The notes below the pieces were generated by a model. The model did not search any database. It saw nothing but the letters and a program-made list of their open reading frames with translations, and was not told the origin of the DNA. Both the position numbers and the translations under genes were made by a program. 64,000 nucleotides of DNA from Zygnema cylindricum (taxonomy: Eukaryota; Streptophyta; Zygnematophyceae; Zygnematales; Zygnemataceae): positions 80,576-144,575 of the forward strand of contig JBBHKE010001642.1 in NCBI GenBank assembly GCA_037447655.1, read 5' to 3'. Position 1 is the first letter of the stretch. Each line of letters begins with the position of its first letter. This document shows positions 53,599 through 63,210 of this stretch, in pieces.

Positions 53599-54654
53599 TG
53601 AAACTCTGAGACCTCCATAAGTCCTCAGAGTGGACAGCTTCCAAGAAGCCTCTAGGATAACTCTGACCCCTTTGTGTTTCAGCAAAAACAACTGCCACAC
53701 TGGCAAACAAAAACTCTGACCAATTGCACCCCTGTGAATGGAAGACTCCCCTAAGTCGATAGCAAAAAGAGTCTCTGAATTTTCTCCCATGAGCAGTAAG
53801 TTATGGAGGGTCAAAGTTGACCTTATATACAGAAACTCTCTGGGAGAGAGGGTTCTGTCTTCTAATTTTTCTAAGTCCTATCTCTCTGACAGACTCTATC
53901 TACTAATGTACGGAGCCAATCATATTATAGTTCCGTACACAAAATTACATCAGTCGGTGTACTTTCTGTACGGACACTGTACGACATGGCCTAAATGTTG
54001 ACACGTGGTATGTCCGGATTCGCTCCCTTTATCCTCGGAGATGCCGCGATCGAATGTCATTCCCCCACGTGTAATCCAATGTGGCGATGACCACAAACCG
54101 CCGAAATCTTCTTCCGCGATCTCGGCGTTAATTCTGGCCGTCCGATTAAATTCACATTTAATCGTAGCTGTAATAAATACATGCGCGGTATTTGTTTCAC
54201 TAAAGAAATAAATGCGCGGTATTGGTTTCTTATCTGTACCGAAATCCGTACTTTTACATTTACTGGATATATGTATCCCGTAAGCAGTTATAGTTAAATG
54301 AACTATTCTACGTATTAATATTTAAATAATTATCAAACCCAATAATACGTAACACTACTTCTAGAGTTAACGGCTTAGGCTAACGGCTACCGACAGTCTG
54401 CCGGCCGGTAGGTTCCAGGTTAAAATCCTGTCGCCTGCATATATCTTTTGGTAAATAAACCCCTAACTAAAATATATTTTCCCGTAAACATCTGTATAGC
54501 CTAGGTAGCCATGGCTCTAGCTCCTTATCCAATTTCTCAGTGACTGCGACAAGTTTGAGAAGTTGGGGAGAGAAGTTAGAGGTAGACTGCCTCGGCTTCT
54601 TTCTTATTTCTATTCAGACCTAGAAAATACTTTAAAAGACCATTAATTTCTACA
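53599..54654 (-). repeat. second LTR of family E
   Basis: 1056 bp, homologous to 48971-50026. TATA-like TATATAAGG (53822-53830, minus) next to palindrome CTCTCTGGGAGAG (53836-53848). It acts as 5' LTR for the element at left and 3' LTR for the fragment at right. Confidence 0.9.
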
Positions 54655-54967
54655 CTCCCCTTATTTTCTAGTCAATCTTTTATTTCAGACCACAGTTTTC
54701 CATGCAGAAAATTAGCTTAGGGAAAGGCACAGGTTTTGGTCATCATATCTGCTACCATCTCACTATCTGGTCGGTACTCTAAAACTGTTATTTTTGTTTT
54801 CTACTTTCTCTCTAACAAAGCTAAGTCTAATGGCCATGTGTTTAGCTTTAAAATGATGTTTAGGATTGGCAGAAATAGCGATTGCTGCCAAATTATCACA
54901 AAATATTTTCTGCACACCACTCTTAAGGTGACCAAGCTCACCAAGCAAAGACTTGACCCACATCATT
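54655..54967 (-). pseudogene. RNase H end of another family E copy
   Basis: After the purine tract (54655-54668) the minus strand encodes MWVKSLLGELGHLKSGVQK, CDNLAAIAISANPKHHFKAK and RLSFVREKVENK, homologous to 50041-50330. It is truncated at 54967 where gypsy G2 LTR sequence begins. Confidence 0.8.
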
Positions 54968-55058
54968 CTGTGTAGCTCTAGCAGAGGGGTACATTGTGGA
55001 ACGACACGCATCTTTTAAGATTGTCCCGTATATCTTGCTGTTAGCTGTCAGTAGGATG
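54968..55058 (+). repeat. gypsy LTR fragment joined to protease
   Basis: CTGTGTAGCTCTAGCAGAGG to GTCAGTAGGATGT matches 62251-62340 of the 3' LTR; the next base enters the protease frame. Internal deletion junction. Confidence 0.7.
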
Positions 55059-55426
55059 TAGGCACGGTCAGTAGTGGGAGCCAACCAGTATATGGTATCA
55101 TAAAAGCCATGGAAATCAAATTTGCGGATGACGCAGGCCAGCACGTTCAAATTGAGCTTCCCTTCTTAGTGGTGGAAGGTAAACAATTCGAAATTTTGCT
55201 GGGAATGGCAACGTGGACAAGATTGAACATGGAATTGAGCTTATGGAGGGAACAAATCACAATCTCAGATCGGGAGGATCCGGAGGGCACCAAAGTGGTG
55301 GTCCCCTTGGATTTATGGATTCGAGGAAAAACACTTGTTCCGGTGTCTAGATGCTATCCCGTATACTCTACCTCAACCCCTTCTGACCTTTTCGACTACT
55401 CCACCGATATCGCCAATTCCATCTAG
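55059..55426 (+). pseudogene. gypsy protease C-terminal part (G2)
   Basis: MEIKFADDAGQHVQIELPFL and VEGKQFEILLGMATWTRLN match G1 closely. The catalytic Asp is missing through the deletion. Continues as DLWIRGKTLVPVSRCYPVYS, showing the native sequence after the point where G1 has a stop. Confidence 0.7.
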
Positions 55427-55599
55427 CAATTCCCTATTTCCAAGCGGTGGGAAAGGGAGTACCAAAATCAATTACGACAGATGGCCACACTTCGGCGAAA
55501 AGTGGACAGGAAGCTTTGCTGTAATATCATCCGGAACAACAAAGGTTCCCTGGTCGGAACTTCCAACAGCTCCTAACAAAGGGGAAGACTTTAATTGAC

Positions 55600-56149
55600 A
55601 TGTGGTGTCACTGGAGGTCCCGCCCTCAGGACTCAGGATTTTATCACTATTTTCCGGCATTAGCTCTGATCTGGAGGCCGTCCTATGAGCTGGATACGAA
55701 GTAGAAGTGTACCCAGCAGTCCACATTGATCCGGACGCCCGTGTTGTCATTGAGTAACAACTGCAACAGCTGCACCAACTTTACCCACAACAACTCACAC
55801 TATACGCCATGTCTAACTCTCACCGCACGCTTCCCCAGAATGTGAACAATATCACCAATTACAATTTGGAAAAGCTTAGAAGGGTGGATCTGGTAATCGC
55901 TGGATGGCCGTGCCAGGGGTATTCGTTAGCAGGACAAGGCAGGGGACACCAAGATGTCCGCAGTAGAACATTCTTCCAATTGACATGACTAACAACAAAG
56001 ATACAGGAACACCATGACACGCCAGTGGGGTACATCTTGGAAAATGTTCACCCCATAGGTGATTAAGGAAAACAAGTGGTCAACAGATGGAACCAAGTGA
56101 CCAAGGTTTTTGGGACTTCAATAGTTTTTGATGCAGCTCAGGTCAGATC
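55600..56149 (+). pseudogene. C5-cytosine DNA methyltransferase fragment (G2)
   Basis: Motif I (ILSLFSGISSDLEAVL, near 55632), motif IV (VDLVIAGWPCQGYSLAGQ, about 55887-55937) and motif VI (YILENVHP, about 56031) are recognisable. Stops at about 55686, 55755, 55986 and 56063 differ in position from those in G1, so the two copies decayed independently. Interrupted at 56150 by the A' LTR within FDAAQV; the C-terminal half is absent after the insertion. Confidence 0.88.
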
Positions 56150-56340
56150 TGTTGATATTTGAGTATTTTCTAGGTCTGTATTAGGATAGAAAAAGAGCTG
56201 AGGCGGTCTGCCTCTAACTCCCCTTATCCAAGCCCCCACACTTGCTGTAGTCACTGAAGGCTGGAAAGGGAGATAGAGCCATGGCTACCTAAACTCTCTA
56301 GAGAAGATAGGAAGTGAATTAGGTAGATTTAACAAAATGT

Positions 56341-56387
56341 ACTTGACGGACCCAGGTATTGAACCTGGAACCTGCCGTCCGTCAAGT
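56341..56387 (+). other. conserved LTR hairpin, T-arm-like
   Basis: ACTTGACGGAC pairs with GTCCGTCAAGT; inside, CCAGG pairs with CCTGG around a 7-base loop, resembling an antisense tRNA T-arm (reverse strand GGTTCAATACC, B-box-like). Repeated at 59407-59453; an analogous GCCGGC-stemmed version occurs in LTR E. Confidence 0.6.
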
Positions 56388-56929
56388 CGGCGTAGCCGTT
56401 ACCTTTAACCGTTAAGTCTAGGACAAGTGTTACATTACATTAGGTTTCATTACAATATAAATTGTTACACGTAGATTAAATCGTTTAACGGGAAATAGAT
56501 TCTTAGTACATAGATACCGTTTCATATAGTACGGAGTACAGTACGGATACGAAATACATACCGCGCAGTTTGTTTGACGCCGGAAAGAATACCGCGCAAG
56601 TATTTATGACGGCCACGATTGAAATCCAAATTGATCAGACGGCCGCGAAGGATGCCGAGATCGCGGAGTACAATTTTGGCGGTTTGCGATCACCGCCACA
56701 TCGAGTGACACATGGCAAAACTACATTGGATTGCGGCAACTCCGAGGATTACGGAAATGAATCCGGATATGACACGTCTAAACATTTTGGCCATGTCGTA
56801 CAATGGCCGTACATAAAGTACACCGGCACATGTACTTTTCTGTACGACACAATGTTTTAATTGGTGCCGTACTTCAGTAGATAGAGTTTTAGAGGGAGAT
56901 AGGACTTAGAAAAATTGGAAGATAGGACC

Positions 56930-56957
56930 CTCTCTCTAAGAGAGCACCTTGTATAAA
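56930..56957 (+). promoter_or_regulatory. LTR core promoter of family A'
   Basis: CTCTCTCTAAGAGAG palindrome followed within about 6 bp by TATAAAT. The 3' LTR has the same at about 59996-60023. Confidence 0.55.
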
Positions 56958-57326
56958 TGCTAACTTTGGGCAGCCATAACTATCAATTTACTTGACCAGT
57001 TTTAGTGATTATTTTTGCTGCAAACTCAGGGGAGTCTAGGCTACAAAGGGGTGTAGTTGGTCAAACTTTTTGTCTGCCAAGGTGGCTTCATTTCTAAGGA
57101 AAAGTCAAAGTGGGTGAATGTATCCAAATCTCATATTCTAACTTTGCATTCTGTGGTGAAACTGAGCACACAGAAAGTGTTATTTCACAGGGGTGAATCT
57201 ATATTGGGGATGTGACTGTCAAGGGGTCAGTCAATTGGGTTTATATCAACTTGGAGTCGGCACTATCTAGATTAGCTTCTTTTGGATCTGCATACTCTGA
57301 GGGCCAATAGAGGTCTCAGAGTTTCA

Positions 57327-57341
57327 TGTTATGGGCCCACC
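57327..57341 (+). other. primer-binding site containing the gag start codon
   Basis: TGTTATGGGCCCACC directly follows the LTR CA end; 14 of 15 bases complementary to the initiator tRNA-Met anticodon arm. The ATG at 57331, the gag start, is the triplet facing the CAU anticodon. Confidence 0.8.
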
Positions 57342-58905
57342 ATCTAGGGTGCCTATGTTTGATGGAACATGCTTCACTTATTGGGCGTTTACAATGGAGG
57401 GATTGATTTTCGAGAAGCACTTATGGGGAATTGTTGCGGGACAAGTGAGATGTCCGCCACCTGGCTTTGGAGGAACTTACTATCGAGATTCATCTGAGGC
57501 TGCCCAAAATATCAACCGGAGTTCAGATGCAACGGAAGGTGAAGGGGAAAATCTTTTCGTGGATAGGGAAATAGAGGAGAAGGAAAAAGGGACACCTATG
57601 GTGAGGGGAGCTAGGCTCTCAGCTATGGTACCACAAGTAGGGATTAAAATTGAAGAAAATGACAGAAAAATATGGGAATACAAAAACACTATAGCAAAAC
57701 ATCTCATACTTAGATATGTGTCTAAGTCGATAACTATCACTCTTTTAAGTCTAACCAAGTCTTCAGAGATATGGGAAGCACTAATTCAGATTTATAAGAG
57801 TGAGACTATTCAGAGGCTGCAATTAGTAAAACAGGAAATAGAGGCCTACGTTTATAAAGGTGGTAGCATGATAGAGTTTTGCAATGATATTGCTGCGTTA
57901 TATGTTGAGCTTACTAGTGCGGGATATATAGAATCTGAGGAGAGTAAGATTTATACACTACTTATGAAACTCCCAGATGAGTACGAAAACATCATTTGTC
58001 GTATGCAGGCATTGGATGGCTCCTCATGGACTTGGAGCTTTACCATGGGGATAATTCTTGTAAGGGAAAGCACTTTGGAGCTTCGTAAGGGAAGGGACAG
58101 GTTCAATGCATTTTCAGCTGGTGGTGATTGGCGGAAGCGTGATGAGAGGAACGGCGGTGATGAGCGGAAGCGTGATGAGAGGAACGGTGGTGACGAGCGA
58201 AAGCGTGATGAGAGGAAGAAAGACAAAGGTAAACCTTATCGGAACTTTGGTGGAAAAAGAGGGAGAGGAAATGACACGGGAGCTTTGAAAAAATGGGTTT
58301 GCTTCTTTTGTAGGGAACCGGGTCATTATATGGAGGAATGCCCTTGTTTGGAAAAACTTAGAAGTTGGAATGTGGATGAGGAGGACGAAGAGGAAGAGGA
58401 GAAAGAGGATGAAGAAAAATTGGAGCATCTTCACATCGGTAGAATGGGGAAGAGAGAAAAGTACAGAGAAACTGCTCGAAGGCAACAGTGTGCTTTTGGA
58501 GGTATTAGGGAAGTAAAGAGAGAGGAGGTACTTGAGGATGACGAGGAGTGTAAAGTGTATGACTTAGAAATGAGAAAGTCAGATCTAGGATCCATAAGTG
58601 AAAACGGGAAAGATAAAATTAATGAGGATAATTTTATAGGTATTTTGGAACTAGAAAACTGGTCGAAAAGGGAGCATACGGATTTCGAGGAAAGGGGAGA
58701 AGTGAATCTAGAAGGGGTTTTTAAAGATAAGAGAGAAGAGGAATATTTAATGAAAGGTTTAGGGGAGGAGAAACACTTATTGGGAATAAATTTAGAAAGA
58801 GTGGATAGAAATCAATGGGAGAGAGTGAGGAAAGTTCAATTTTTGCGGGTAATGGGTTTGACATCACTAAAGAGAGTGATGGTATTTATGAAGGTGTGCC
58901 TGTAA
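57331..58905 (+). CDS. gag: Gag protein of family A'
   Basis: 524 residues, starting MGPPSRVPMFDG in the primer site. UBN2-like core (EIWEALIQIYKSETIQRLQL, LLMKLPDEYENIICRMQ), then three tandem KRDERNGGDER repeats, a basic GGKRGRG stretch and the CCHC knuckle CFFCREPGHYMEEC (residues 324-337), followed by an acidic Glu-rich tail. Homologous along its length to family A Gag (879-2879). A late frameshift ends this frame at 58905; the homologous C-terminus continues at 58956-59186. Confidence 0.85.
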   Translation: MGPPSRVPMFDGTCFTYWAFTMEGLIFEKHLWGIVAGQVRCPPPGFGGTYYRDSSEAAQNINRSSDATEGEGENLFVDREIEEKEKGTPMVRGARLSAMVPQVGIKIEENDRKIWEYKNTIAKHLILRYVSKSITITLLSLTKSSEIWEALIQIYKSETIQRLQLVKQEIEAYVYKGGSMIEFCNDIAALYVELTSAGYIESEESKIYTLLMKLPDEYENIICRMQALDGSSWTWSFTMGIILVRESTLELRKGRDRFNAFSAGGDWRKRDERNGGDERKRDERNGGDERKRDERKKDKGKPYRNFGGKRGRGNDTGALKKWVCFFCREPGHYMEECPCLEKLRSWNVDEEDEEEEEKEDEEKLEHLHIGRMGKREKYRETARRQQCAFGGIREVKREEVLEDDEECKVYDLEMRKSDLGSISENGKDKINEDNFIGILELENWSKREHTDFEERGEVNLEGVFKDKREEEYLMKGLGEEKHLLGINLERVDRNQWERVRKVQFLRVMGLTSLKRVMVFMKVCL

Positions 58906-59190
58906 AAGGGTTAGCATGTGGGTGTATGTTGTAGATTGGAGATGGGGCTGGCTGTTTGGATCGCAAGAGGGAAATCGGTTTGTGTGTGGATGAAAGAGTC
59001 ATGAAGTGGATAAAATCTTTTCTCGGATTTATAAAAAGTGGGATGTTAAATAAAATGTGTATTTCAGTTCATTTAATGCACTGTGTTAAATACTTAAGTT
59101 TTATGAAAGGAAAAGGAAAAAGAAAGAAAAAAAAAAAAGGGAAAAAAAGGGGAGGGGGTGTTTATTTACTTGTTTGTGGAAGTTGAAAGA
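58906..59190 (+). pseudogene. frame-shifted C-terminus of A' Gag (RNase H-like remnant)
   Basis: KREIGLCVDERVMKWIKSFLGFIKSGMLNKM matches the C-terminus of family A Gag and, more distantly, the RNase H end of family E (ELMWVKSLLGELGHLKS). A poly-A/lysine run follows at about 59108-59150. Confidence 0.55.
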
Positions 59191-59203
59191 AAAAAAGACT
59201 AGA

Positions 59204-59215
59204 AAATAAGGGGAG
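59204..59215 (+). other. polypurine tract of family A'
   Basis: AAATAAGGGGAG immediately precedes the 3' LTR start TG at 59216. Confidence 0.75.
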
Positions 59216-60393
59216 TGTTGATATTTGAGTATTTTCTATGTTTGTATTAGGATAGAAAAAGAGCTGAGGCGGTCTGCCTCTAACTCCCCTTATCCAAGCC
59301 CCCACACTTGCTGTAGTCACTGAAGGCTGGAAAGGGAGATAGAGCCATGGCTACCTAAACTCTCTAGAGAAGATAGGAAGTGAATTAGGTAGATTTAACA
59401 CAATGTACTTGACGGACCCAGGTATTGAACCTGGAACCTGCCGTCCGTCAAGTCGGCCTAGCCGTTACCTTTAACCGTTAAGTCTAGGACAAGTGTTACA
59501 TTACATTAGGTTTCATTACAATATAAATTGTTACACGTAGATTAAATCGTTTAACGGGAAATAGATTCTTAGTACATAGATACCGTTTCATATAGTACGG
59601 AGTACAGTACGGATACGAAATACATACCGCGCAGTTTGTTTGACGCCGGAAAGAATACCGCGCAAGTATTTATGACGGCCACGATTGAAATCCAAATTGA
59701 TCAGACGGCCGCGAAGGATGCCGAGATCGCGGAGTACAATTTTGGCGGTTTGCGATCACCGCCACATCGAGTGACACATGGCAAAACTACATTGGATTGC
59801 GGCAACTCCGAGGATTACGGAAATGAATCCGGATATGACACGTCTAAACATTTTGGCCATGTCGTACAATGGCCGTACATAAAGTACACCGGCACATGTA
59901 CTTTTCTGTACGACACAATGTTTTAATTGGTGCCGTACTTCAGTAGATAGAGTTTTAGAGGGAGATAGGACTTAGAAAAATTGGAAGATAGGACCCTCTC
60001 TCTAAGAGAGCACCTTGTATAAATGGCTAACTTTTGGCAACCATAACTATCAATTTACTTGACCATTTTCAGTGATTCTTTTTGCTGCGGACGCAGGGGA
60101 GTCCAAGCTACAAAGGGGTGTAGTCGGTCAGTGTTTTTGTTTGCCAGGGTGGCTGCATTTCTAAGTGAAAGTCAAAGTGGGTGAATATGTCCAAATCTCA
60201 TATTCTAACTTTGCATTCTGTGGTGAAACTGAGCACCAAGAAAGTGTTATTTCACAGGGGTGAATCTATATTGGGGTTTTGACTGTCAAGGGGTCAGTCA
60301 CTTGGGTTTATATTAACTTGGAGTCGGCACTATCTAGATTAGTTTCTTTTGGATCTGCATACTCTGAGGGCCAATGGAGGTCTCAGAGTTTGA
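59216..60393 (+). repeat. 3' LTR of family A'
   Basis: 1178 bp, nearly identical to 56150-57326; terminal CA has become GA. Hairpin 59407-59453, TATA about 60017-60023. Confidence 0.92.
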
Positions 60394-60404
60394 GGATCAA
60401 GAGC

Positions 60405-61500
60405 CCACAGAGGCGGCGTACGAATGGGACAGAGGCATTCTTCTTCCAAAATGGGCCGATGGGATGAGGAAAGTGGTTCCTCCTCCGGCAGATCGGGAAA
60501 CACTCATTGTTCGGCTTCACCAGCAATTTTAGCATTTCAGGCAAAAACGGTCAACCTCACTGGTCACAGGGTCGTACACGTGGCATGGGTTGCAGGCCCA
60601 AGTGAATCCTGTGGTGCAAACGTGTCCTTTTATGACCGAGTTAAAGCCGCTTTTGACAAAAAGTGTGGGACGGAACTTCACTCCCTCCACATCCGGAGGA
60701 TGTTTTACAGATGGTCACTAGACTTGCTAGGACCACTTCCCCCTAGTCGGAGGGGAAACGTTTTTGTCCTGGTCATGATTGAGCACTTCTCTAAATGGAT
60801 CAAATTGGTGGTACTTCCTCGGAAAGAGTCCAAAGCAATCGCGGACGCATTCTTGCTGAGAGTGTTGTCTCAATTCGGAGCGCCAGCTAAGGTGCTAACG
60901 GATCAGGGGTTCGAGTTCGCTGGTGAAATCTCTAACCTATTAAAGCAGTGCCTCATAGACCACCGGCTGACGAGCCGAGACCACCCCCAAGCCGAAGGCT
61001 TGGCCGAGAGGTGCGTACTGACAGTGAAGCGGTCAATACGGAAATATGCATTAGAAGAGGATTCGGGGGAATGTGACAGACAGGTGCCTTGGATTGCCAT
61101 TGGATACATGTTCAACCGGCAAGCAACTCTCCACTCCTACAGCCTTTATTTCATTCTCTTTGGTAGACATCCCATCTTACCTGGGGCTGCATCAGCTTAG
61201 GCGGTTGTACTTCCGGAGATGGACAACTGGGGGACTGTCGAAAAACTGATTGCCGACAGGGCCAAGGTATTTCACCGGGAAATACCTCTGGCTATGGAAA
61301 TTTACAAGCTGATCAAAATAGGGACCAGCTTTGGTATTCCCAACGCCGGAGCGGCAATTATGTTCCTCGGCAACGACGATTCATGCCTGGGGATTTTGTG
61401 TATCGCATGCAACAAAAGAATGATATTTTGGACATTTCGGCTGGACGAGAAATTTTGAAGGTAGTGAAGGTTTCAAACAAAGGGGTTCTTTCTTTGGAAG
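60405..61500 (+). pseudogene. gypsy integrase (G2)
   Basis: N-terminal part AAYEWDRGILLPKWADG, zinc-finger region RLHQQF-stop-HFRQKR...YTWHGLQAQVNPVVQTC (last Cys replaced), then in frame 60424-61200 the catalytic core: WSLDLLGPLPPSRRGNVFV (Asp), KVLTDQGFEFAGEI (Asp), HPQAEGLAERCVLTVKR (Glu), all three present. After a stop at 61198 the C-terminal part ends DILDISAGREILKVVKV...GVLSLEG, a GPY/F-like module. It inserts element cDNA into chromatin. Confidence 0.85.
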
Positions 61501-61599
61501 GGAAAGGATGGCCGCAAAAATAAAGAGAATCAGATCAATGTGGACCCTTACCACCTGCGAGGGTTAGAGGACGAACCAACTTTCCACCTCACTTACTTT

Positions 61600-61773
61600 G
61601 CAGACAAAACATCTTGTTCTTCTGCTTGCAATGTGTCTCCCGTACCCGACCTCTTGTTGGTGTGTGAACGTTGTCACTAAGGGTGGCATTACAGCTGCCT
61701 ACAGTTGAATTGGGAGCCCTGCTCTCAACCAACAAATCCGTGGTTCTGTGGGGACTGCGAATTTGGCGGATAA
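61600..61773 (+). pseudogene. PHD finger at the integrase C-terminus
   Basis: Reads CSSACNVSPV...LLLVCERCH-stop-GWHYSCLQL...NPWFCGDC, ending at TAA 61771. Spacing of C-x3-C, C-x2-C, H-x2-C and C-x2-C with GWH and the Trp two residues before the final pair fits the C4HC3 PHD zinc finger. PHD fingers read histone H3 tails in known proteins; here the likely role is steering integration, replacing the chromodomain of chromoviruses. One in-frame TAA (61678) interrupts this copy. It follows the integrase GPY/F-like module by about 45 residues and is the last coding segment before the LTR. Confidence 0.75.
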
Positions 61774-61813
61774 TTTATCTAAACCTCTTTGTTAGTCGGG
61801 ACTAAGAGGGGGG

Positions 61814-63210
61814 GGGATCTTGGGGGGATACAGAGTACATTTTCTTCTTTACTCCATTCCTCATTACACCTATGCATATCCGTGGGGAGGAAGGACAAAG
61901 AAGGGCATGGTCACGGGTCCGGGGAATTATCAGCATTTGGGGTGGATGGCAGGTCTCTCATGCACAACTCATAGGACATCTTACCTTAACCTCACAGTCA
62001 CCACGCACGCTCGACAGCTATCAAGCTCGTGTGCATCTCCGACACATTTGCACTCCCATAAGTTCTTGGGGCCTCGTTCCACCTTGTATGGACTCCAAGG
62101 TACGGAGAAGGGGGGGGGAACAACTCGTCGGATCAAAACTTTGTATTTTTTCCATGGAGCACAACGCACTTTAGTTCACCTTAAACGGAGGTCGGACTAC
62201 GGAGTTAGTCTAGTGCAAAGGTAGCGGCTCCATTACATGGCATCCGTTCTGTGTAGCTCTAACGGAGGGGTACATTGTTGAATAACACGCAGCCTTTAAG
62301 ATTTTCCCGTAGATGTTGTTGTTAGCTGTCAGTAGGATGTTAGTTTGGGTCCAACCGACTGCAGAGCATTTATGACACAGGGTCAAATTTAGGCGTTTAC
62401 GTCAATTCAGGACTTTGTTGCCCACTAGTGTACAATAGGATGATCTGTGGCTGTAATTCCAGCCGGAACCAGTCGCCTAACTTTTTGCTCTGAGTGTTGT
62501 ACAGTCTGTTTTGTCTTATGTCCGTGCGATATCAATTGGTGGCCACTAATTGGCTTTTGGAATTGCTTTGATTTTGGCACTTGCAGTAGGACAAACTTTG
62601 GTTGTATAAGGCACTTGGGGCCGAAGGAGACAGGTTGCTTTTTCAGTATTGTCTCCTGAGAAAACCCCCAGAGAATTAAATCAATTTTTTTGTTGGAGAA
62701 CGTTTGCATTTTGTTGTGGACTTTTTTGCCATCTTTGTTTTGGATTGTCTTTTGTGGAGACCGTAGCACGAGTGGGTAGTTAGCACAATCCTTGCTTTGG
62801 GCGGTTTGTACTTTCGCTGTTTAAAACTAAGAAGAATCTTGTCAAATCCGTACGGTGGAATCGGGAGGGGTGAGGGAGATTCTTACCTGTCTTCGGGGCC
62901 ATTAAGAGATTTTTCTTCTTCTAGGTTTGGTCATCGTTGCACTCCGTGGTATGTGAATTCGCTTCACCATTATCATTTATTTTTATATTTATTTCTATTC
63001 TCTGGGGCAAGGTGATATTGTTTAATCTGAGAGAGCCAATATCAGTTATTTCTATAAATCTGCGTGGGAGTTCTTTGCACACTTTTGTGGTCATCTTTCG
63101 TTTTTGTTAGGAATTCTTGCGGGGCGGATCGGACGACCCTCCGTTCAACCTTATTCTTTGGAGAGTGGTCGAGAGTGTATTACTTAGTGAGCTTCCGGAA
63201 GAAAAGCACA
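61814..63210 (+). repeat. 3' LTR of gypsy G2
   Basis: Follows the purine run CTAAGAGGGGGGGGG (about 61803-61813). It shares landmarks with 35930-37047 and ends GAAAAGCACA at 63210. About 1.4 kb. The exact first base is uncertain because the start does not read TG. Confidence 0.72.

Larger units (their letters stand above)
48971..54654 (-). mobile_element. Ty1/copia element, family E (pol-bearing, gag mostly deleted)
   Basis: LTRs 48971-50026 (3') and 53599-54654 flank a minus-strand pol in copia order protease, integrase, RT, RNase H. At the 5' side the LTR joins directly to the C-terminal end of gag, so the primer site and most of gag are missing. Beyond 54654 the sequence continues as the RNase H end of another copy (54655-54967), so this is another LTR-int-LTR-int arrangement made by recombination or deletion. 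Confidence 0.85.
56150..57326 (+). repeat. 5' LTR of family A'
   Basis: 1177 bp, TGTTGATATTTG...GAGTTTCA. U3 holds an 11-bp-stem hairpin (56341-56387), nine GTAC cores between 56521 and 56880, palindrome CTCTCTCTAAGAGAG (about 56930-56945) and TATA box GTATAAATG (56951). The frame 56570-56860 is a chance ORF inside U3. Confidence 0.92.
56150..60393 (+). mobile_element. Gag-only LTR retrotransposon, family A'
   Basis: LTRs 56150-57326 and 59216-60393 flank a single gag gene. Target duplication AGATC (56145-56149) / GGATC (60394-60398), one mismatch; the uninterrupted G1 copy reads GGATC at this site. Primer site 57327-57341, purine tract 59204-59215. No pol. The two LTRs are nearly identical, so insertion is young compared with its host element. 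Confidence 0.9.

Noticed and set aside
56341-56387. tRNA gene in the A' LTR
   Set aside because: Only a T-arm-like stem and acceptor-like stem exist; no cloverleaf with D-arm and anticodon arm could be formed, so it is reported as a hairpin, not a tRNA.
56570-56860. 96-aa ORF found identically in both A' LTRs
   Set aside because: Lies in U3 upstream of the TATA box and is repeated only because the LTR is; no domain recognised.
61820-62224. 134-aa and overlapping ORFs at the gypsy 3' end
   Set aside because: They lie in the LTR (repeated at 63117-63447) beyond the polyprotein stop and show no domain.
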